Assembly (NCBI RefSeq): GCF_014651035.1
Contig: NZ_BMWC01000018.1
Span: 1-64,000, forward strand
Origin: Streptomyces lomondensis
GTDB lineage: Bacteria > Actinomycetota > Actinomycetes > Streptomycetales > Streptomycetaceae
Length of the DNA: 64,000 bases
Direction: 5' to 3'
Shown one piece after another: positions 59,576 through 64,000 of this stretch (the first letter of the stretch is position 1; each line of letters opens with the position of its first letter). The notes beneath the pieces were generated by a model, which saw only the letters and a list, made by a program, of their open reading frames with translations, was not told the origin of the DNA and searched no databases. The position numbers and the translations under genes were made by a program.

Positions 59576-60080
59576 CGGACGTCTCCGACCGCGCGGCCGT
59601 CAGCTGGTTGACGATCAGCACGACGCCGCTGAACAGGAAGATCCGGGTCGCGGCGTCCAGCCCGTTCCAGCTCTTCGACTGCCACATCGAGAACCACTCA
59701 CCGCCGATCGCGATGAACCCGGCCCCGAACAGCAGCATCACCATCAGCAGCCCGTACGTCGACATCCGCCGGGCGCGCACGGCGTCGCGTCTGACCCACA
59801 GCCAGGTCCCGTATATGAGGACGAGCGCGGCGACGGTCTCCCACGCGATGATCGCCACGTAGGCGGCGTCCTGGAGCCCCTGACTCGTGATGGCCCGCCA
59901 CATCAGGTCCTCGTCCTTGAACGTGGTGTCCATGGCCAGCACATGACGGACGAACTGCTGGTTGGTTCCGAAGTCGGTGATGTTCCCGAAGGCGACGAGC
60001 GCCATGTAGAGGGCGATGGTGCCGGTGAGCAGCAAGGCGGCGAGGGACAGCCCGCCGCGTGAGCTTGTGGAGGTGGCCAT
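59568..60080 (-). CDS. DUF2165-like small membrane protein
   Basis: A 170-residue protein with four hydrophobic helices: LAALLLTGTIALYMALVAFG, AIIAWETVAALVLIYGTWLW, GLLMVMLLFGAGFIAIG and IFLFSGVVLIVNQL. The motif FGNITDFGTNQQFVRHVLAMD is characteristic of DUF2165. Function unknown. Its end overlaps the convergent transpeptidase-like gene by eight bases. Confidence 0.8.
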   Translation of the reverse strand: MATSTSSRGGLSLAALLLTGTIALYMALVAFGNITDFGTNQQFVRHVLAMDTTFKDEDLMWRAITSQGLQDAAYVAIIAWETVAALVLIYGTWLWVRRDAVRARRMSTYGLLMVMLLFGAGFIAIGGEWFSMWQSKSWNGLDAATRIFLFSGVVLIVNQLTAARSETSAT

Positions 60081-60177
60081 GACGATCATTCTCCCCGGAC
60101 GCGGCGGGAGTTGTCCCCCCAACGGTTGAGCAAGAATGACGGCGGAGTCCGGCCGGGCGAGGCAAGGGGACGTACGG

Positions 60178-62688
60178 ATGGCGCAGGCGAGACCGTCGAT
60201 GCAGGAGCTGATACGCCGGCGCAGCCGGGCCGGTTTCGTCGGCCGGGCCGCCGAACGGTCCGCCTTCCGCGCCAACTTCGACACCGCGCCGGACGACGAA
60301 CGCCACCGCTTCCGCTTCCACGTGCACGGCAACGCGGGCGTGGGAAAGACCTTCCTGGTACGGGAGTTGGAGCAGATCGCCCGCGAGCGGGGCGCGCTGA
60401 CCGCGTACGTCGACGACAGCGCCGGCAGCGTGCCGGAGGCGATGGCGGAGATCAGCCGCCAGTTCGCCGCCCAGGGCAGGCGCCTGAAAGACCTGGACCG
60501 CCTGCTCGCCGCCCACCGGGAACGCCGGCACGAGGCGGAGCTGGCGGCGCTGGCCGCCCTGGAGGCGGAGGCGGAGGAGAACGGCCGGCCGTCGGCGGGC
60601 GGGCGGCTGGTGGCCCGGGCGGGCGTGGTGGCCGCCGGGATGGTGCCCGTGGTGGGCCCGCTGGCGGGACTGCTGGACTCCGACCAACTCGCCGAGGGCG
60701 CCGACCGGTTGCGCGAGACCCTCGTCGCCCGCTTCCGCGACCACGAGGACCTCCAGCTGGTCCTCGCCCCCGAGCAGGTCCTCACCCCGGTCCTCCTGCG
60801 CGAGCTCTCGGACGCCCCCGCCCCATGGATCGTCCTCTTCCTGGACACCTACGAGCGGACGGGCCCGTACCTCGACCCCTGGCTCCACACCACGATGACG
60901 ACCGACCGTCACGGCCCCCTGCCCGCCACCACGGTGGTGGTCACGGCGGGACAGCGCCCCCTGGACACCTCCCGCTGGGGCGGACTCGCGGACTTCGTGA
61001 CGGACCTCCCGCTGGCCCCTTTCACGGAGACGGAGGCACGCGGCCTGCTGGCCGCCAAGGGCGTGACCGCCGAACCGGTCGTCGAGGAGGTCCTCCGCCT
61101 CACCGGCGGCCTCCCCGTCCTGGTCTCCACCCTCGCCGAGTCCCGCCCCGCCGACCCGGACGACGTCGGCGACCCGAGTGCCACGGCGGTGGACCGCTTC
61201 CTGAAGTGGGAGCGGGACCCGGCCCGGCGCGCCGCCGCCCTGTCCTGCGCGCTGCCGAGGTGGCTCGACGGGGACGTGTTCCGGGCGGCGGCCGACTGCC
61301 CGGGCGAGGACGCGGAGGCCGTCTACGACTGGCTGCGGTCCCTGCCCTTCGTCACCGACCGCGACGGCGGACGCCTGCGCTACCACGACGTCGTACGGGC
61401 ACCGATGCTGCGCGCGGAGCGGCGCCGGTCGCCGCGCGGATGGGCGGAACGGCAGCGGCGGCTGGCCCGGGCGTTCCGGGAATGGCGCGAGGAGGCCGGC
61501 GCGGGCCGGGACGCCGGGGAGCTGTGGGCGGACGAGACGTGGCGGGAACTGCGGCTGGCCGAGACGTACCACCTGCTGTGCGCGGGGGATCGGGACGCGC
61601 TGGCGCAGGCGCTGCGGGACTTCGTCCCCGCGTGCGACGCCGGTGCGGGCGTGGCGGCGCGGTGGGCCCGCGCGCTGCTGGACGCCGGGCAGGACGCGGA
61701 CGCGGAGGCGACGGCCCACTGGGGGAGGGACCTGACGGCGGCACTCGACACGGAGGGCATCACCACCGCCCTCGGGCTGCTCCTGCGCCACGCGGCACTC
61801 GACGCGCCGACCCAGGCCCGGGCCCGGCTCGTACGGGGCGACGAACTGCGCGGCGAGGGCGCGTACGCGCAGGCCCTCGCCGAGTACGACCAGGCCGTCG
61901 CCCTCGACCCGGAGCTGGCCCCCGCCTACCGGCACCGGGCCGGAGTCCGGGGCGAGCTGGGCGACCACGACGCGGCCATCGCCGACCTGGACCGGGCCGT
62001 CGCGCTGGAGCCGGGCAACGCCTGGTACCTCGCCCTGCGCGGCGAGCACCACCGGATCGCCCGGCACGACGCCGAGGCGATCCGGGACCTGACCGAAAGC
62101 ATCCGCCTCGACCCGGCGGCCGAGTTCCCCTGGGCGTCCCGGGGCGCCACGCACGCACGCGCCGGAGACCTGGAGGCCGCCCTGGCCGACCTCGGACGCG
62201 CACTGGACCTCAATCCCGACTACGCCTGGGCGCTCGCCCGCCGGGCCCGGGTGTGGCGAGCCATGGGCGACTCCGCACGTCAGTTGGCCGACCTCGACCA
62301 CGCCCTCACCCTGACCCCCGACTGGCCCTGGGCCCGCTGCGAGCGCGGCGACGCGCTGCGGGCGGCGGGCCGCGACGAGGAGGCCGTCGCCGACCTGAAC
62401 ATCGCGCTGACCCTCGACCCCGCCTACACCTCGGCCTACGCGAGCCGCGGCGCCTCACTGACCCACCTCGGCCGCCACGCGGAGGCACTGGCCGATCTGA
62501 ACCGGGCGGTGGAACTCCGGCCGGGGTACGTCTGGGCGCTGTGCCGCCGCGCCGTACTCCACGCGGCCATGGGCCGGTTGGACGAGGCCCGGGCCGATGT
62601 GGCACGCGTCCGCGAACTGGATTCCGAAGCGGTGGAACGCTTTTCGGATACCGACCGCGCGGTACTGGGCCCTGTCCTCGCCGGGTGA
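60178..62688 (+). CDS. STAND-type ATPase with TPR array
   Basis: An 836-residue protein (850 from ATG 60136). FVGRAAERSAFRANF precedes a P-loop HGNAGVGKTFLVRELEQIA; Walker-B-like IVLFLDTYERTG and the sensor TAGQRPL follow. A winged-helix region leads to about seven tetratricopeptide units, for example YAQALAEYDQAVALDPELAPA and EAVADLNIALTLDPAYTSA. Such STAND proteins act as switches in signalling or defence. ATG 60178 preferred because AGGGGA lies seven bases upstream. No effector domain is fused and neighbours give no hint of the role. Confidence 0.82.
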   Translation: MAQARPSMQELIRRRSRAGFVGRAAERSAFRANFDTAPDDERHRFRFHVHGNAGVGKTFLVRELEQIARERGALTAYVDDSAGSVPEAMAEISRQFAAQGRRLKDLDRLLAAHRERRHEAELAALAALEAEAEENGRPSAGGRLVARAGVVAAGMVPVVGPLAGLLDSDQLAEGADRLRETLVARFRDHEDLQLVLAPEQVLTPVLLRELSDAPAPWIVLFLDTYERTGPYLDPWLHTTMTTDRHGPLPATTVVVTAGQRPLDTSRWGGLADFVTDLPLAPFTETEARGLLAAKGVTAEPVVEEVLRLTGGLPVLVSTLAESRPADPDDVGDPSATAVDRFLKWERDPARRAAALSCALPRWLDGDVFRAAADCPGEDAEAVYDWLRSLPFVTDRDGGRLRYHDVVRAPMLRAERRRSPRGWAERQRRLARAFREWREEAGAGRDAGELWADETWRELRLAETYHLLCAGDRDALAQALRDFVPACDAGAGVAARWARALLDAGQDADAEATAHWGRDLTAALDTEGITTALGLLLRHAALDAPTQARARLVRGDELRGEGAYAQALAEYDQAVALDPELAPAYRHRAGVRGELGDHDAAIADLDRAVALEPGNAWYLALRGEHHRIARHDAEAIRDLTESIRLDPAAEFPWASRGATHARAGDLEAALADLGRALDLNPDYAWALARRARVWRAMGDSARQLADLDHALTLTPDWPWARCERGDALRAAGRDEEAVADLNIALTLDPAYTSAYASRGASLTHLGRHAEALADLNRAVELRPGYVWALCRRAVLHAAMGRLDEARADVARVRELDSEAVERFSDTDRAVLGPVLAG

Positions 62689-62808
62689 ACAGCATGCGAA
62701 TTACCTGTGTGCGGGCGTAATCCGACCGTGACGTAATGCGCCCGGGTGGGGTAACCTTTGAGCCAAGAGGCTTGTGGTCTGGTCGAGTTGATTTCTGGGA
62801 GGTGTGCG

Positions 62809-62889
62809 ATGGTGCGGCGGCTGATACCTGACGAATCCCACCACCAGTCGGCACCCTCGCTCCCGGCCCACAGCCGTCCCCGGTCCTGA
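62809..62889 (+). CDS. Possible 26-residue leader-type peptide
   Basis: ATG 62809 with GGGAGG upstream encodes MVRRLIPDESHHQSAPSLPA and six more residues, stopping at 62889. It lies in an otherwise empty 270-base gap. Strong ribosome site but no known family; translation is unproven. Confidence 0.3.
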   Translation: MVRRLIPDESHHQSAPSLPAHSRPRS

Positions 62890-62960
62890 CGCACTTCCGC
62901 CGGACCGTCCCCACCCCCTGGATTTTTCCTTTCAACACCCCTGCATCAAAGGAGGCATCG

Positions 62961-63104
62961 GTGTTCGACGAGCGCAAAGAAGCGGAAATGCGGCTGTACT
63001 CCGAAAAGCTGGCGCGGGAACTCGCCCTGAAGAAGGAGCGCGAGGAGGACGCCGAAAACGCCGAGAACGCCGAGAAGTCAGAAACGCCCCACAGCCAGGA
63101 CTGA
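62961..63104 (+). CDS. Short charged helical protein
   Basis: A 47-residue protein from GTG 62961, with AAAGGAGG six bases upstream. Sequence is highly charged (FDERKEAEMRLYSEKLAREL, then KKEREEDAENAENAEKSE) and would form a single amphipathic helix or coiled coil. Function unknown. Precedes the substrate-binding protein gene by 35 bases. Confidence 0.6.
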   Translation: MFDERKEAEMRLYSEKLARELALKKEREEDAENAENAEKSETPHSQD

Positions 63105-63139
63105 AGCCGGTCGCCCCGGGAACGGGGATGATCAGGGGC

Positions 63140-64000
63140 ATGACCTCTCAGAACCACGGGCCCTCCGACGCATCGGCCGTCCGGATCGGTGCTCTCGTTC
63201 CGCTGACCAGGCCCGGCTGGGTCGAGGCGGGCCGGCACCTGCTCGCCGGACTCGAACTGGCCGTCGACGAAGTCAACGACGACGGCGGGATCGCTGGAAG
63301 GCCACTGGAACTGGTGGTCCGGGACACCGCCGCCGATCCGCAGAAGGCCACCGCGGCCGTGGCCGAACTGGCTCGCCTGGGCGTGGCTGCCCTGGCCGGC
63401 GAGTATCACAGCGTCGTCGCTCGCGCCGCCGCCGCCGAGGCAGACGCGCTCGGCCTGCCGTTCCTCTGCTCGTCAGCCGTGCTCGACGGGCTCACCGAGG
63501 AGCCGACGGAACGGGTCGCGCGTATCGCCCCCGCGCAGTCGCACGGCTGGCGGATCTACGCGGACTTCCTCCTCGGCGCGGGCCACAGCCACATCGCCGT
63601 GGCAGCCGAACCGAGTGTGTACTGGGCGTCAGGGACCCGCATCCTCCGGGACCACCTCGCACCACGCGGCGGCACGGTCACCGAACTCGACCTGCGCGCG
63701 CTCACCCCCGCGGCCGTGTGCGACGAACTCGCCGACAACGGCGCGACAGCCCTTCTCCTTCTGGCGGGCTTCCCGGAGCCGGCCGTGCCGATCGTCAAAG
63801 CCGTCCGTAGCGACCAGCGCCTCGCCGAGATCATGATCGGTGCTCCGGCGGGCCAACCGGAGTTCACGGAATGGTCGACGCTGCTGGGCGACGACAGCGC
63901 CGCGATCCCGTTCCTGCGCTACCTGCCCGAGCGCCTCGGCCCACTCGGCCTGCGAGTCGAGACGGCCCTCCGCGAACGGCTGGCCGAAGCGCCCTCCTTC
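63140..64000 (+). CDS. Branched-chain amino-acid-type substrate-binding protein (partial, runs off window)
   Basis: The first 287 residues of a periplasmic-binding-protein type 1 fold, like LivJ/LivK: VRIGALVPLTRPGWVEAGRH, LELAVDEVNDDGGIAGRPLE and AALAGEYHSVVARAAAAEAD. There is no signal peptide or lipobox ahead of VRIGAL, so it may be cytoplasmic or part of a regulator or larger fusion. Start ATG 63140. The frame is open to the last base. Confidence 0.75.
   Translation, partial: MTSQNHGPSDASAVRIGALVPLTRPGWVEAGRHLLAGLELAVDEVNDDGGIAGRPLELVVRDTAADPQKATAAVAELARLGVAALAGEYHSVVARAAAAEADALGLPFLCSSAVLDGLTEEPTERVARIAPAQSHGWRIYADFLLGAGHSHIAVAAEPSVYWASGTRILRDHLAPRGGTVTELDLRALTPAAVCDELADNGATALLLLAGFPEPAVPIVKAVRSDQRLAEIMIGAPAGQPEFTEWSTLLGDDSAAIPFLRYLPERLGPLGLRVETALRERLAEAPSF

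Noticed and set aside
60178..62688. Antiphage defence system
   Set aside because: No effector domain or companion defence gene; STAND-TPR proteins are common in Streptomyces signalling.
1..64000. tRNA, rRNA, riboswitch or replication origin
   Set aside because: No cloverleaf, rRNA core or known riboswitch consensus recognised by eye on either strand; a covariance-model search would be decisive.

Overview
The window is high-GC actinobacterial chromosome, almost certainly Streptomyces. Codons are strongly G/C at the third position, GTG and TTG starts are common, and gene starts carry GGAGG-type ribosome sites. It also holds the afsK / afsS / afsR regulatory trio and fbiC (coenzyme F420 synthesis).

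Layout. 1-5 kb: cyclase-family hydrolase, divergent from an SDR / acyl-CoA dehydrogenase / zinc alcohol dehydrogenase operon. 5-11 kb: GlxA-type regulator with a divergent MFS transporter, a secreted peptidase, a degraded stretch, and a methyltransferase whose frame runs antisense into a flavin reductase. 11-14.5 kb: flavin reductase, enoyl-CoA hydratase, NDP-forming acyl-CoA synthetase. 14.6-17.5 kb: a scar of gene remnants, an IS701-type fragment, a frameshifted FG-GAP gene and a MITE-like element. 17.5-27.5 kb: flavin monooxygenase, DoxX/DUF35 operon, acetyltransferases, split-barrel flavoproteins, thiolase-fold enzyme, acyl-CoA dehydrogenase and Ddn-like protein. 27.5-41.5 kb: TetR regulator, kbpA-like gene, afsK, then lipid-CoA genes, then afsS and afsR. 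41.7-49.5 kb: amidohydrolases, F420-type (LLM) oxidoreductases, SDR, aldehyde dehydrogenase. 49.6-64 kb: hydrolases, LLM protein, fbiC, cell-envelope glycosyltransferase genes, a catalytically altered L,D-transpeptidase-like protein, a STAND/TPR protein, and the start of a substrate-binding protein.

How it fits together. I find thirteen copies of one 17-bp palindrome, consensus KCTGACG-N3-CGTCAGA, and almost all stand just upstream of genes for activation, beta-oxidation-like degradation or redox conversion of an acyl-CoA or alicyclic substrate. They mark a single dispersed catabolic regulon of about 20 genes from 0.5 to 46 kb, not previously known to me. It probably answers to a TetR-family repressor; the TetR gene at 27535-28182 is the local candidate but has no copy of the palindrome in its own promoter. 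The regulon is rich in proteins of F420-using families, and fbiC lies beside it. The substrate cannot be read from sequence: steroid-ring cleavage genes are absent, so a steroid, terpenoid or other hydrophobic acid is only a guess.

The regulon surrounds the afsK-afsS-afsR locus controlling secondary metabolism, with operator-bearing genes lying between afsK and afsS and directly upstream of afsR.
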